From: Bog-793 sp035625025
GTDB lineage: Bacteria; Actinomycetota; Acidimicrobiia; Acidimicrobiales; Bog-793
Assembly: GCA_035625025.1 (NCBI GenBank)
Contig: DASPQJ010000054.1
Location: forward strand, 1-64,000
Direction: 5' to 3'
Length of the DNA: 64,000 nucleotides
A model generated the notes under the pieces. That model made no database searches. It was not told where the DNA came from and was given only the letters and a program-made list of their open reading frames with translations. Position numbers and translations under genes: made by a program. Of the stretch, positions 25,800-33,824 are shown one piece after another; position 1 is the first letter of the stretch, and each line of letters begins with the position of its first letter.

Positions 25800-26680
25800 G
25801 GCCGCTCCCGACGCGCCGCCGAGTACACCAGCAAACTGCGCCACGCGACCTCGGTCTTGCTGGCCTTCACCGATGACGACAAGACGTCGAAGCGATGGCG
25901 TTCGATGGCATCCAGCTGTGCAAAACCGCCCCCGACGAAACCCGCGACTCCGACGCGGCCCCATCCCTGAAGCGACGCCACTAGGACACGCCCCGATTCG
26001 AGGAGCCGCCGCGCCCGCGCGCACTCGAAAGCGATGAGTCGACGGAAAGCCGGTGTCGCGAATCCAGCGGCAATCGCCGACTCGTCGAGCCCGAAACGGG
26101 CGAGATCCTCCTGGGGCAGATAGACCCGCCCCGCGGCAAAGTCCTCGGCGACATCTTGAAGGTGTTCGATGAGCTGCAGCGCCGTGCACACCCGGTTGGA
26201 AAGTTCCACGGCGCGCTCATCACGCCGGCCGAAGACCGCGAGGACGAGACGCCCGACCGGATTCGCCGACAGCGAGCAGTACGCCTCGAGCGCCGCGTAC
26301 GTCGGGTATCTCGTCACGAGCTGGTCCTGACGGTTCGCCTCGATGAGGTCGACGAACGGCGCTCGGTCGATGCCGAGCTCCTGCGCGACCCGGCCGACAC
26401 GCACGAAGATCGGTTGCGCCGCCGCGCCTGTCAGGGCCCGGTCGAGCTCAGACTCGACCCAATCGAGCCCGGCGAGACGATCACCGGGTCCGCGATCGCC
26501 GATGTCGTCTACGAACCGCGCGTAGCCGTAGATCGCGAGCAACTGCTCCCGGAGCCGGCACGGTAACAGTCGCGTCGCGACCGGAAAATTCTCCCTACCC
26601 GCCTGCGCCATGACGACAGCCGTGTCGAACTCGGCTGGCGTCGCCCGTCCGGCGCCGTTGAGCTCGACTGGGACGTTCAT
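25796..26680 (-). CDS. hpnC: Hydroxysqualene synthase HpnC
   Basis: 294 residues from ATG 26680, overlapping the dxs stop as ATGA. It is a squalene/phytoene synthase-like fold with FVDDIGDRGPG near residue 57 and EHLQDVAEDFAAGRVYLPQED near 170. It converts presqualene diphosphate to hydroxysqualene. The N-terminal NFPVATRLLPCRLREQLLAI is a hallmark of the HpnC branch. It is the second gene of the operon. Confidence 0.93.
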   Translation of the reverse strand: MNVPVELNGAGRATPAEFDTAVVMAQAGRENFPVATRLLPCRLREQLLAIYGYARFVDDIGDRGPGDRLAGLDWVESELDRALTGAAAQPIFVRVGRVAQELGIDRAPFVDLIEANRQDQLVTRYPTYAALEAYCSLSANPVGRLVLAVFGRRDERAVELSNRVCTALQLIEHLQDVAEDFAAGRVYLPQEDLARFGLDESAIAAGFATPAFRRLIAFECARARRLLESGRVLVASLQGWGRVGVAGFVGGGFAQLDAIERHRFDVLSSSVKASKTEVAWRSLLVYSAARRERP

Positions 26681-28719
26681 CGAGCGACCATCCCCTCGCC
26701 ACCGAAGCTGAAGTGACGATGCCGGCGCCCCAAACGCTTGTCGACGGCGATCAGACCCGACCCATTACCCGCGTACCGCGTCAGGCGTTCGCAGGCGGTG
26801 CGGGTCGATGCCGCGATGCCGGAGGCGTCCAGTTCGAGACGCTGGAGAATGACGTCGGGATCCGCGTGGCCCATGTAGATCGTCGGCACGCCGAGACATA
26901 GCACGACGGGGGGGCGCTCACTAATGACTTCGGCGGCGCGCTCGAGGACACCCCGCAGGTGCTGCCCCGCCCCGCCGTGGATGAGACCGTCCTCGGCGGT
27001 GACAACGAGACGCGCGCCGCGACACCGCTCCACGAGGGCGGGGTCCAGGGGCCGTACGACCCGGGGGTCGAGCACCGTCACGTCGAACCCGTCCCGCTCG
27101 AGCAGAGCCGCGGCCTCGAGCGACGCCGCGGCGAGTTTCCCGATCCCGACGATCACGATGTCGCCGCCCCCCTCGCGCAGCACCCGGGAACGCATTCCCA
27201 GTTTCGCCAGGGCTGGCACGCCGGATCCCGGGGTCTTCGGGTACCGGATGAGCGACGGCTTGTCAAGCTCAAGCGCTGTTTCGAGCATCGGGGCGATCTC
27301 GGTCGGCGCGGCGGGGGCGAAGACGACGAGCCCGGGCACCGCCAGCCCGAGCACCATGTCGAGCACGCCGTGGTGGCTCGCCCCATCGTCCCCGGTGATG
27401 CCTGCCCGGTCCGCGCAGATCACGACCGGCGCCCGGTGCAGCCCGACATCGAGGTTTTCCTGGTCAAAACAACGCGAAAGGAACGTCGAGTAGATCGCGA
27501 CGACTGGCCGGAGCCCGGCCATCGCCATGCCGGCGGCCGCGGTCATGGCGTGGCCCTCAGCGATTCCGACATCAATGAAACGATCCGGGTAGCGCGCTTG
27601 GAAGCTCAGCAGCCCGGTTGGTCCCGGCATCGCCGCGGTGATCGCGACGACGCGTTCGTCCCGACCGGCGAGGTCGAGGATGGCCTCGCTGAATGCCCCG
27701 GTGTAGTTCTCGACAGGGCTGCGCGGCCCGCTCACGAGTGCGCCGTCGTCCGCGGCGATGCAGGACGAGGCGATCTGCGGCTGGAGCTTGTAGTCGTGCA
27801 GGCACTGCACGGTGTCGTTCTCGGCGGGCCCGTAGCCCTTGCCCTTCGTAGTGAGGACGTGGAGAACGATCGGCCCCTGCCAGGCCGCGGCGCGCTTCAG
27901 CGCTTGCTCGACCGCCGCGATGTCGTGACCGTCGATCGGGCCCACGTAGCGAATGCCGAGCGCCTGGAAGAAGACGTGCGGCTCGACGAGCTCTCGCACC
28001 GCCGCCGTGAGGCTCCGTATCGATTGACCGGCGAGAGTTCCGACCCCGGGCAGGTCTTGGAGCGCGCGCGTGACACGGGCCTGGAGCGCGCTGAAGCTCG
28101 GGTTCAGGCGCAACTGGGTCAGCGATTCGGAAAGCCGTGACACCGTCGGCGCGTAGCTGCGGCCGTTGTCGTTGAGGATGATGCAGACCCGCGCCTCGGC
28201 GTGGCCGAGATTATTCATCGCCTCGTACGCGAGGCCTCCGGTCAGCGCGCCATCGCCCACGAGCGCCACGACCCGACGGGTAGCATCCTCCCCGCTCATC
28301 TTGAACGCCTTGGCGATTCCGAAGGCGTAGCTGAGTGCCGTCGAAGCGTGGGAATTCTCGATCCAGTCGTGCTCGGACTCGGCGCGGCTCGGATAGCCCG
28401 ACAGTCCTCCTTCCCGGCGCAACAGCGCAAAGCCCGCGTGACGGCCGGTGATGAGCTTGTGGACGTAGGCCTGGTGGCCGGTGTCGAAGAGCAGGACGTC
28501 ACGCGGCGACGAAAAGACCCTGTGCATTGCCAGGGTGATCTCGACAGCCCCGAGGTTCGAGCCGAGGTGACCTGTGCCACCAGTTGTCACCGCCTCGACG
28601 ATGAACTGCCGGATCTCCTCGGCAAGGACTTCGCACTCCGCCAGGGAGAGGGCCTTGAGATCGTCGGGTGAGGAGATCGTGTCGAGGAGAGGGTAGGAGG
28701 GCTTGTCTTCTTTGCTCAC
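26677..28719 (-). CDS. dxs: 1-deoxy-D-xylulose-5-phosphate synthase
   Basis: 680 residues from GTG 28719; the longer frame upstream is arginine-rich and not homologous. It makes DXP from pyruvate and glyceraldehyde phosphate with thiamine diphosphate, the entry step of the MEP isoprenoid route. Motifs: the catalytic histidine region SNLGAVEITLAMHRVF, the thiamine-binding GDGALTGGLAYEAMNN, ADRAGITGDDGASHHG and YPKTPGSG. One residue is unusual: typical DXS has NDN-MSIAP where this has NDNGRSYAPTVS. As first gene of the hopanoid operon it may be a dedicated copy that boosts precursor supply. Confidence 0.95.
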   Translation of the reverse strand: MSKEDKPSYPLLDTISSPDDLKALSLAECEVLAEEIRQFIVEAVTTGGTGHLGSNLGAVEITLAMHRVFSSPRDVLLFDTGHQAYVHKLITGRHAGFALLRREGGLSGYPSRAESEHDWIENSHASTALSYAFGIAKAFKMSGEDATRRVVALVGDGALTGGLAYEAMNNLGHAEARVCIILNDNGRSYAPTVSRLSESLTQLRLNPSFSALQARVTRALQDLPGVGTLAGQSIRSLTAAVRELVEPHVFFQALGIRYVGPIDGHDIAAVEQALKRAAAWQGPIVLHVLTTKGKGYGPAENDTVQCLHDYKLQPQIASSCIAADDGALVSGPRSPVENYTGAFSEAILDLAGRDERVVAITAAMPGPTGLLSFQARYPDRFIDVGIAEGHAMTAAAGMAMAGLRPVVAIYSTFLSRCFDQENLDVGLHRAPVVICADRAGITGDDGASHHGVLDMVLGLAVPGLVVFAPAAPTEIAPMLETALELDKPSLIRYPKTPGSGVPALAKLGMRSRVLREGGGDIVIVGIGKLAAASLEAAALLERDGFDVTVLDPRVVRPLDPALVERCRGARLVVTAEDGLIHGGAGQHLRGVLERAAEVISERPPVVLCLGVPTIYMGHADPDVILQRLELDASGIAASTRTACERLTRYAGNGSGLIAVDKRLGRRHRHFSFGGEGMVAR

Positions 28720-28962
28720 GACGTCTTCTTTCGCTCGTCGTCTCCGTCGTGCTCGTTCACGATTCGCAATCGGTCTGCATCTCCTCGTGCCCCGGGCCGT
28801 CGGGCAACCGGCGACGCCCGTCCACACGAAGTCGCAGTGACCGGCTGGTCACACTGATTGCTCGCAGCTCATCCTTCCAGATGACACCCGGACCGTCAAC
28901 GAGGATCGTGCCGGGACAGGGGCCCCGAAAAGCGCTGGATAGCGGGCTGCGCGGCCCGAACC

Positions 28963-29796
28963 CTACCCGAGCTGCAGATCGATGAGCACCGCGGCCGGAC
29001 CTCGCTCGCCGGCGGCCCGGCAGACCGCCTCGATGAAAGCCCGACCGACGGTCTCCTCCGGCGGGATGAGGTCGTCCGACGAACGCCCGGCGACGCTCGC
29101 GACGAGCGGATCGGCAACTCTGCTCAGTTCGCGCCCCGAACCGGGGCGTCGCTGCGTTGCGAGCGACGCGAGGTCGAGGAACACCGTGACGTAAGGCACG
29201 AGAACAGTCGCCATCCGGTCGATCGCCGAGGCACCGGCATCTCCGCCGGAAGGCGGCGCTTCGAACTCGCGAGCGGCCTGTCTTGCCGCTTCTTCCGCGA
29301 CGGCGAAAAAGAGCGCCTCCTTCGACGGGTAGTGCCGGTAGAAGGAGCCCTTGGCGATCAGCGCGCTCCGACAGACGTCGTCGATCGAGACGTCGGCGTA
29401 CCCGCGGCGGCTGAAGAGTGCGAGCCCCGACTCGATGAGCCGCTCGTCGACGAAGGCACCAGCCTCGAGGCGCGTTTCGGCCGCCAGCAACTGGTTCCAC
29501 ATCTCCGGACGGAACACCCCGCGAGACGGCTTGTCGAACAGGTCGGGGAGCACTTCGGGGAGCAGCCTCCCGATCGACTCGATCGGCAAACCGCGCCGTT
29601 CCCGCACCAGGCGGATAAGCCGGACCAGCTCGACATGCCGCTCGTCGTAGAGGAAGCGGTTGGCCGCGACCTTCTCCGGGGCCGGCAGTACCCCGGCGGC
29701 CAGGTAATAGCGCACCGTGGCCGCGGCGACGCCGGTGCGCTCGACCAGCTCGGACATCGTAAACCGGCGGGGGACCATCGCGGCGATGGCCGTCAC
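28963..29796 (-). CDS. Fused MerR-TetR transcriptional regulator
   Basis: 277 residues with two DNA-binding modules in one chain. Residues about 12-80 are a MerR-type winged helix (FTMSELVERTGVAAATVRYYL, then NRFLYDERHVELVRLI). Residues about 115-165 are a TetR-type HTH (ALFSRRGYADVSIDDVCRSA, IAKGSFYRHYPSKEALFFAV), followed by a helical ligand-domain-like tail. It lies 243 bp upstream of dxs on the same strand and divergent from degV, so it is a candidate regulator of the hopanoid operon. Alternative starts at ATG 29778 and 29757 are possible. Confidence 0.88.
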   Translation of the reverse strand: MTAIAAMVPRRFTMSELVERTGVAAATVRYYLAAGVLPAPEKVAANRFLYDERHVELVRLIRLVRERRGLPIESIGRLLPEVLPDLFDKPSRGVFRPEMWNQLLAAETRLEAGAFVDERLIESGLALFSRRGYADVSIDDVCRSALIAKGSFYRHYPSKEALFFAVAEEAARQAAREFEAPPSGGDAGASAIDRMATVLVPYVTVFLDLASLATQRRPGSGRELSRVADPLVASVAGRSSDDLIPPEETVGRAFIEAVCRAAGERGPAAVLIDLQLG

Positions 29797-29865
29797 GTCT
29801 TTCGCCCCACGAAATTTGATCGCGGTCTGCCCCCTATTCGGCTGCTGGGCGATAACGTCCCCGCC

Positions 29866-30699
29866 GTGGGCCGAGTCCGAGTCATCACCGACTCGAGCGC
29901 CTGTGTCCCCGCGGAGCTCGTCGCCAAATTCGCTGTCTGCGTGCTCCCCATCAGCGTCTTCCTGCCTGAGGACAGCCTCACCGGCATCGATCCGACCGAC
30001 GGCGGGGAGATGCCTCTACCAGAGGCTCTCGCGCGAGAGGAACTCGCCGGCGCCAACCATCCCTTCGTGACAGAGTACCTGCAGGCCATCGAGTCCCCGG
30101 ATTTTGACGCCGCCGTCGTCATCACCCCGGCGGTCGAATTCGCGACGATGTACCGCAACGCCGCGCTCGCCGCCGAGTTCGCGCTCCGACCCGTCGTGCT
30201 TGTCGACGCGAGAACAGCTGCCGCCGGTCAGGCTCTCGTCGTGCTGGCAGGCGCGGAGGCCGCCGCCGCCGGGGCCGAGATCCAACAGGTCGTCCGCATC
30301 GTCGAGCAAGCCTCGAGCCGTGTCGAGCTCGTCGCCTCGCTCGCCACGCTGGAGCCCATCCGGAGGAGCGGGCCGCTCCCCGACGACGTGCTCGGGGACC
30401 TCGAGCCGAGCGGGGTGCGCAACGTTTTCCGCATGCGGGACGGCACGGTCGAACCGCTCGGTACTGCGCCGACACCCGAGGAGATGCTCGAAGCGATCCA
30501 CGCGGCCTATCTGTCGAGCGCTCCCCGGGGATCCGAGCGATCGGCGGTCTTCCACGCCAACGCCCCGCACCTGGCCGCGCGTCTCGGCGAACTGCTCGGG
30601 GGTGTCGACTTCGTCAGCGGATTCAGCGTCGCGATGCAAGTGCACACGGGGAGCGGAGTCGTCGGCGCGGCCTGGATCCCCGTCGGAGCGGCGCCCTGA
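29866..30699 (+). CDS. DegV family fatty-acid-binding protein
   Basis: 277 residues from GTG 29866, the point where homology starts (RVRVITDSSACVPAELVAK). The frame extends upstream only as antisense of the regulator gene. DegV proteins bind a fatty acid and, in several bacteria, present it to fatty acid kinase. The ITDSSA opening, the ITPAVEFATMYRNAALAA loop and the VVLVDARTAAAGQALVV segment fit the family. No FakA-type kinase is in the window. Confidence 0.85.
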   Translation: MGRVRVITDSSACVPAELVAKFAVCVLPISVFLPEDSLTGIDPTDGGEMPLPEALAREELAGANHPFVTEYLQAIESPDFDAAVVITPAVEFATMYRNAALAAEFALRPVVLVDARTAAAGQALVVLAGAEAAAAGAEIQQVVRIVEQASSRVELVASLATLEPIRRSGPLPDDVLGDLEPSGVRNVFRMRDGTVEPLGTAPTPEEMLEAIHAAYLSSAPRGSERSAVFHANAPHLAARLGELLGGVDFVSGFSVAMQVHTGSGVVGAAWIPVGAAP

Positions 30700-30747
30700 C
30701 CTGCCCCCAGGTCGCGTCCGCGCGGTACCGTCTCCGCAACCGGTGAA

Positions 30748-31497
30748 GTGCCGGGCGACCCGGGGGCTGCAGTGACGATCCGTGACGACGGGCCCGAAAG
30801 CGGGCAACCGACCGATACCAGCCCACCGGCCGTGGCACCGACCTCCCCCCAACCCGAGGCGATAATCACAACGGCGGAAATCCCGCGCGTCTCGGTGGCA
30901 CCGAGTACCCACTTCCCCCGCACCGCCGACGCCTGGCATCCCGACGTCGAGAGGCGGCTCCCGGCTCCCTGGGGTCTCGAACTCGCCGTGTGGCTGCTTT
31001 TCGTGCTCTTCGTCGTCGGCCTGATCGGGCTCGCCATCGAGCACTTCCACCCGAGTTGGGTCGCGTTCCTCCGCAACACCGTTACCACGACGCACCAGCG
31101 CTCTGCTCGCGGGACGACTTCGTCGACGGCCCCCTCTGCGAGCGGTGTGCCGACGAGCCAATCAAGCGCCGCGCTCGGGAAACTCGTTCTCGTCTCCGCG
31201 ACGAAGAACAGCGTGACGTATTCCGTCCCGACGTCGAAAGGGTTCAGCCTTGTCGTGTCGACCGCCAACCCTTGCTGGACACAGGTGAAATCTCCCCCCA
31301 CGTCCGCGCACTATCTGTTCGCCGCCACGATCACGCCCAAGCAAAGTCCTGAGGTAATTGAGCTCAACGGTCCGGCCTCGGTCGTGCTCGGCGCGCACGC
31401 CTCGGCGCTCACGATCAAAGTCGGCTCGACGAAGATCGGCTCGATCACGACGCCGCGACCGCTCCTCACGTACACTTTCGCGCCGACTCGTCGTTGA
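30748..31497 (+). CDS. Single-pass membrane protein with extracytoplasmic domain, function unknown
   Basis: 249 residues from GTG 30748 (a GTG at 30772 is also possible). A Pro/Thr-rich cytoplasmic N terminus of about 75 residues is followed by one membrane helix (ELAVWLLFVLFVVGLIGLAI, about 77-96), a Ser/Thr-rich linker, and a beta-rich C-terminal domain from about 145. That last domain (LVLVSATKNSVTYSVPT through VVLGAHASALTIKVG) recalls the DUF4115/RodZ C-terminal domain. It is 48 bp after degV and may be cotranscribed. The function is not known. Confidence 0.65.
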   Translation: MPGDPGAAVTIRDDGPESGQPTDTSPPAVAPTSPQPEAIITTAEIPRVSVAPSTHFPRTADAWHPDVERRLPAPWGLELAVWLLFVLFVVGLIGLAIEHFHPSWVAFLRNTVTTTHQRSARGTTSSTAPSASGVPTSQSSAALGKLVLVSATKNSVTYSVPTSKGFSLVVSTANPCWTQVKSPPTSAHYLFAATITPKQSPEVIELNGPASVVLGAHASALTIKVGSTKIGSITTPRPLLTYTFAPTRR

Positions 31498-31768
31498 CAG
31501 GCCACGCACGACCACACCTCTCCCGACGGTTTAGCTCGCGGCACGAAATCGACGACCGCCGCTAGTCACGGGAAACCGCTCGACCGAGTCTTCCGACACG
31601 AAGGCCGGGGTCGCGCGCCGTCGATCGGCAGTCCACGTCCGCTGCCGGACCCGGATTGAAAAGCCACCTCTCCCGACGCGGGATTCCGAGGAACTGGAAC
31701 GCGCGCCCGCGTCCTTGACGTCAGGATGGGCAGGCCGGCAACATCGAACGACGAAGGAGGGTGCGGTC

Positions 31769-32092
31769 ATGCTGATTGCAACAACCAATGACGTTCCGGG
31801 CTACGAGATCAACGAGGTCCTCGGCGAGGTGTTCGGGCTCACGGTCCGCTCGCGCAACGCGGTGTCCCAGATGGGAGCAGGATTGAAGTCCATTCTCGGC
31901 GGTGAGCTAAAAGGAATGACGAAGAACCTCGAGAACAGCCGCCAGGAGGTCATCGACCGCATGGCCGAGGCTGCAAGCGCCCGTGGCGCGAACGCCGTCC
32001 TCGCGATGCGATTCGACACCTCGGAAATGGGTGGCACCTGGACCGAGATCTGCGCCTACGGCACCGCCGTCAAGATCACAAAGACGAGCTGA
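31769..32092 (+). CDS. YbjQ/UPF0145 family protein
   Basis: 107 residues from ATG 31769, preceded by AAGGAGGG at an ideal distance; an upstream ATG in frame is rejected. The family core is complete: TTNDVPGYEINEVLGEVFG, the Gly-rich GAGLKSILGGELKGMTK, RQEVIDRMAEAA and GANAVLAMRFDTSEMG. Proteins of this group form small oligomers and have been called heavy-metal-binding, but a role is unproven. Confidence 0.92.
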   Translation: MLIATTNDVPGYEINEVLGEVFGLTVRSRNAVSQMGAGLKSILGGELKGMTKNLENSRQEVIDRMAEAASARGANAVLAMRFDTSEMGGTWTEICAYGTAVKITKTS

Positions 32093-32107
32093 CCTGGAGA
32101 CGGCGAT

Positions 32108-32137
32108 CACGCGCCATCGTTTCGGTGACGGCGCGTG
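32108..32137 (+). terminator. GC-rich hairpin between ybjQ-like and rrf2-like genes
   Basis: CACGCGCC at 32108-32115 is a perfect inverted repeat of GGCGCGTG at 32130-32137. It lies 16 bp after the YbjQ stop and 33 bp before the Rrf2 start. No T run follows. It may end the first transcript or be an operator for the regulator. Confidence 0.4.
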
Positions 32138-32169
32138 TGGAGTCGACAGGAAAGCGTCAAGATAGTGAC

Positions 32170-32721
32170 GTGCGGATCTCCTCGAAAGCCGATTACGCGA
32201 TCCGGGCCGTCGTCGAACTCGCCACGCTCGAAGATTCGTGGCCGGTGAAGGCGGAGATTCTCGCCGCCGCCCAGGACATCCCCGGAAAGTTCCTGCTCAA
32301 CATCCTCTTCGAGCTGAAGCGCGCCGGCATCGTCGCGAGCCAGCGCGGCAACGAGGGCGGTTTCCGCCTCGGTCGCGCCGCGAGCGAGATCAGCCTGGCC
32401 GATATCGTGCGGGCGGTCGAAGGACCCCTCGCCCAGGTCGGTGACGTTCGGCCCGACCAGCTCGACTACAAAGGCTCGGCCGAACCGCTCGTCGAGGTGT
32501 GGATCGCTGTGCGAGAGCACATCCGTTCCATCTTGGAGTCGGTGTCGGTGGCCGACATCGCGACACGCAACATCCCCCTCACGGTCCGGCTCATCACGGC
32601 CGACCCCGAGGCGTGGATGCCCCATACCCCGGGTACGGTTCCAGGACCCCAGGCCGTACGCGTCGCTGGACAAACGTCACGCACTCGCGGCGTCGTCACA
32701 TCAGCCACCCGGCGCACCTGA
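32170..32721 (+). CDS. Rrf2-family transcriptional regulator lacking cluster cysteines
   Basis: 183 residues from GTG 32170, where homology begins (RISSKADYAIRAVVELA). The winged helix covers residues 1-85: ILAAAQDIPGKFLLNIL, then RAGIVASQRGNEGGFRLGR, the family signature. Iron-sulfur members (IscR, NsrR, RsrR) carry three cysteines around residues 90-110; this protein has no cysteine there or elsewhere, so it is probably not a cluster sensor and is nearer to CymR-like members. The last 40 residues are low-complexity. Confidence 0.88.
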   Translation: MRISSKADYAIRAVVELATLEDSWPVKAEILAAAQDIPGKFLLNILFELKRAGIVASQRGNEGGFRLGRAASEISLADIVRAVEGPLAQVGDVRPDQLDYKGSAEPLVEVWIAVREHIRSILESVSVADIATRNIPLTVRLITADPEAWMPHTPGTVPGPQAVRVAGQTSRTRGVVTSATRRT

Positions 32722-32738
32722 ACCGGACTGAACAATCG

Positions 32739-33254
32739 GTGTCCAACCGACGACCCCGCCTGTCCCGCCCTAGCCCATCTCCCCAACCGGAACACACCAG
32801 CGCGTCGAACGCAACAGTCGACGAATCCGTCGCGAGCGTCATCGAACGCCTTCGGGCGACCGGAGGACGGGCGACGACAGCCCGGCGGCTGCTTCTGCGG
32901 TCGCTTTTCGCCTCGACCCGCCACCGGACAGCCGAGGATCTCATCGCCGAGATCCAACTCGAAGCACCCGACGTCCACCTCTCGACCGTCTACCGCAACC
33001 TCGAGGAGCTTGAGCGGCTCGGAGTCGTCGCCCACGTCCACTTGAGACATGGCCCCGCGACCTATCACCTCGCCCCGACAACACACTGCCATCTCGTCTG
33101 CGAAGAGTGCGGAGCGGTGCTCGAAGTCGGCGATGGGCTCTTCGCGTCGCTGGCGGCAGAGACCCTCAGGGAGTACGGGTTCACAATCGACCCCCACCAC
33201 TTCGCCATGCAGGGGCGATGTCGGGACTGCAGTCGGCATCCTCCCTCGGAGTGA
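32739..33254 (+). CDS. Fur-family regulator (Zur/Fur-like)
   Basis: 171 residues from GTG 32739, only 17 bp after the Rrf2 gene. A disordered, proline-rich N terminus of about 30 residues precedes the winged helix (TAEDLIAEIQ, VHLSTVYRNLEELERLGVV). The dimerisation domain has THCHLVCEECG and CRDC, giving two CxxC pairs for structural zinc, plus His-rich HVHLRHGPATYHL and DPHHF for the sensory site. It represses metal or oxidative-stress genes. Metal specificity (Fe or Zn) cannot be fixed, though the HLVCEECG pattern is common in Zur. Confidence 0.9.
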   Translation: MSNRRPRLSRPSPSPQPEHTSASNATVDESVASVIERLRATGGRATTARRLLLRSLFASTRHRTAEDLIAEIQLEAPDVHLSTVYRNLEELERLGVVAHVHLRHGPATYHLAPTTHCHLVCEECGAVLEVGDGLFASLAAETLREYGFTIDPHHFAMQGRCRDCSRHPPSE

Positions 33255-33290
33255 TGGAAGAGCACGTCGCAACCACGTCCCGACCCGGAT

Positions 33291-33731
33291 TCACGGGCCC
33301 TCGGCTCGGAAGTGGTCGGCTAACCCCGGCGGGTACAAGGGCACGTCATCCTCGCTGTTATCGAGGTCGCGCCACACCCCGATCTTGGGTCGGGCCTCGA
33401 TGCCGGTGAAGACATCCCGCGCGTAAAGGGACGAGTCTGCGAACTCGCTGTCGTACAAGAGCAGGATCTCGTGGCCTGGCGATCCCTCGAAGACGAAGAG
33501 GTTTTCGACGACTCCGGTGAGACGCACCGTACCGAGGGCAACACCGAGTTCTTCGCGAAGCTCGCGGCGTAGTGCTTCCTCGCCGCGCTCGCCGAAATCA
33601 ACCCCGCCGCCGAATGGTCGTTGAAAGCCCATGTCGGCGACCTCGTCGCGGCTGTTCGACACAAGGATCTCGTTCGTCCCCGGCCGGCGGATCACTGCCA
33701 ACGCGACGACCCGTGGCTTTCGTTTGGCCAT
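33291..33731 (-). CDS. Nudix hydrolase
   Basis: 146 residues. The Nudix box GGVDFGERGEEALRRELREELGV is complete apart from normal variation, with the catalytic REL-EE cluster. Nudix enzymes cleave nucleoside diphosphates linked to another group. The sequence before the box (QRPFGGGVDFGE) and the late IGVWRDL do not identify the substrate. It stands between the two Fur genes on the opposite strand. Confidence 0.9.
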   Translation of the reverse strand: MAKRKPRVVALAVIRRPGTNEILVSNSRDEVADMGFQRPFGGGVDFGERGEEALRRELREELGVALGTVRLTGVVENLFVFEGSPGHEILLLYDSEFADSSLYARDVFTGIEARPKIGVWRDLDNSEDDVPLYPPGLADHFRAEGP

Positions 33732-33772
33732 TCCGTGATCATGTCGGATCCGCCGGCACCAGATCTCTTGAT

Positions 33773-33803
33773 TGGAGTTAGTCCAATTTCTTGACTAACT
33801 CCA
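33773..33803 (+). promoter_or_regulatory. Palindromic operator upstream of the furA-like gene
   Basis: TGGAGTTAGTC (33773-33783) and GACTAACTCCA (33793-33803) form a perfect 11-bp inverted repeat with a 9-bp AT-rich centre. The right arm overlaps the -35 element. The half-site TTGACTAACTCCA resembles the known FurA/CatR boxes upstream of furA-katG genes in mycobacteria and streptomycetes, so autoregulation is very likely. Confidence 0.82.
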
Positions 33804-33819
33804 GATTGTGCTCTAGTCT
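33791..33819 (+). promoter_or_regulatory. Promoter of furA-like/catalase operon (leaderless)
   Basis: -35 TTGACT at 33791-33796 and -10 TAGTCT at 33814-33819 are 17 bp apart. A transcript starting 6-9 bases after the -10 would begin at GTG 33825 or 33828, leaving no leader, as reported for mycobacterial furA. Confidence 0.7.
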
Positions 33820-33824
33820 CTCAG

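Noticed and set aside
24480..25970. Open frame of 496 codons on the plus strand over hpnC-hpnE
   Set aside because: It runs antisense across three well-supported overlapping genes and has low-complexity Arg/Pro-rich sequence.
26959..28140. Open frame of 393 codons antisense to dxs
   Set aside because: No family motif; the minus strand carries a complete thiamine-dependent enzyme.
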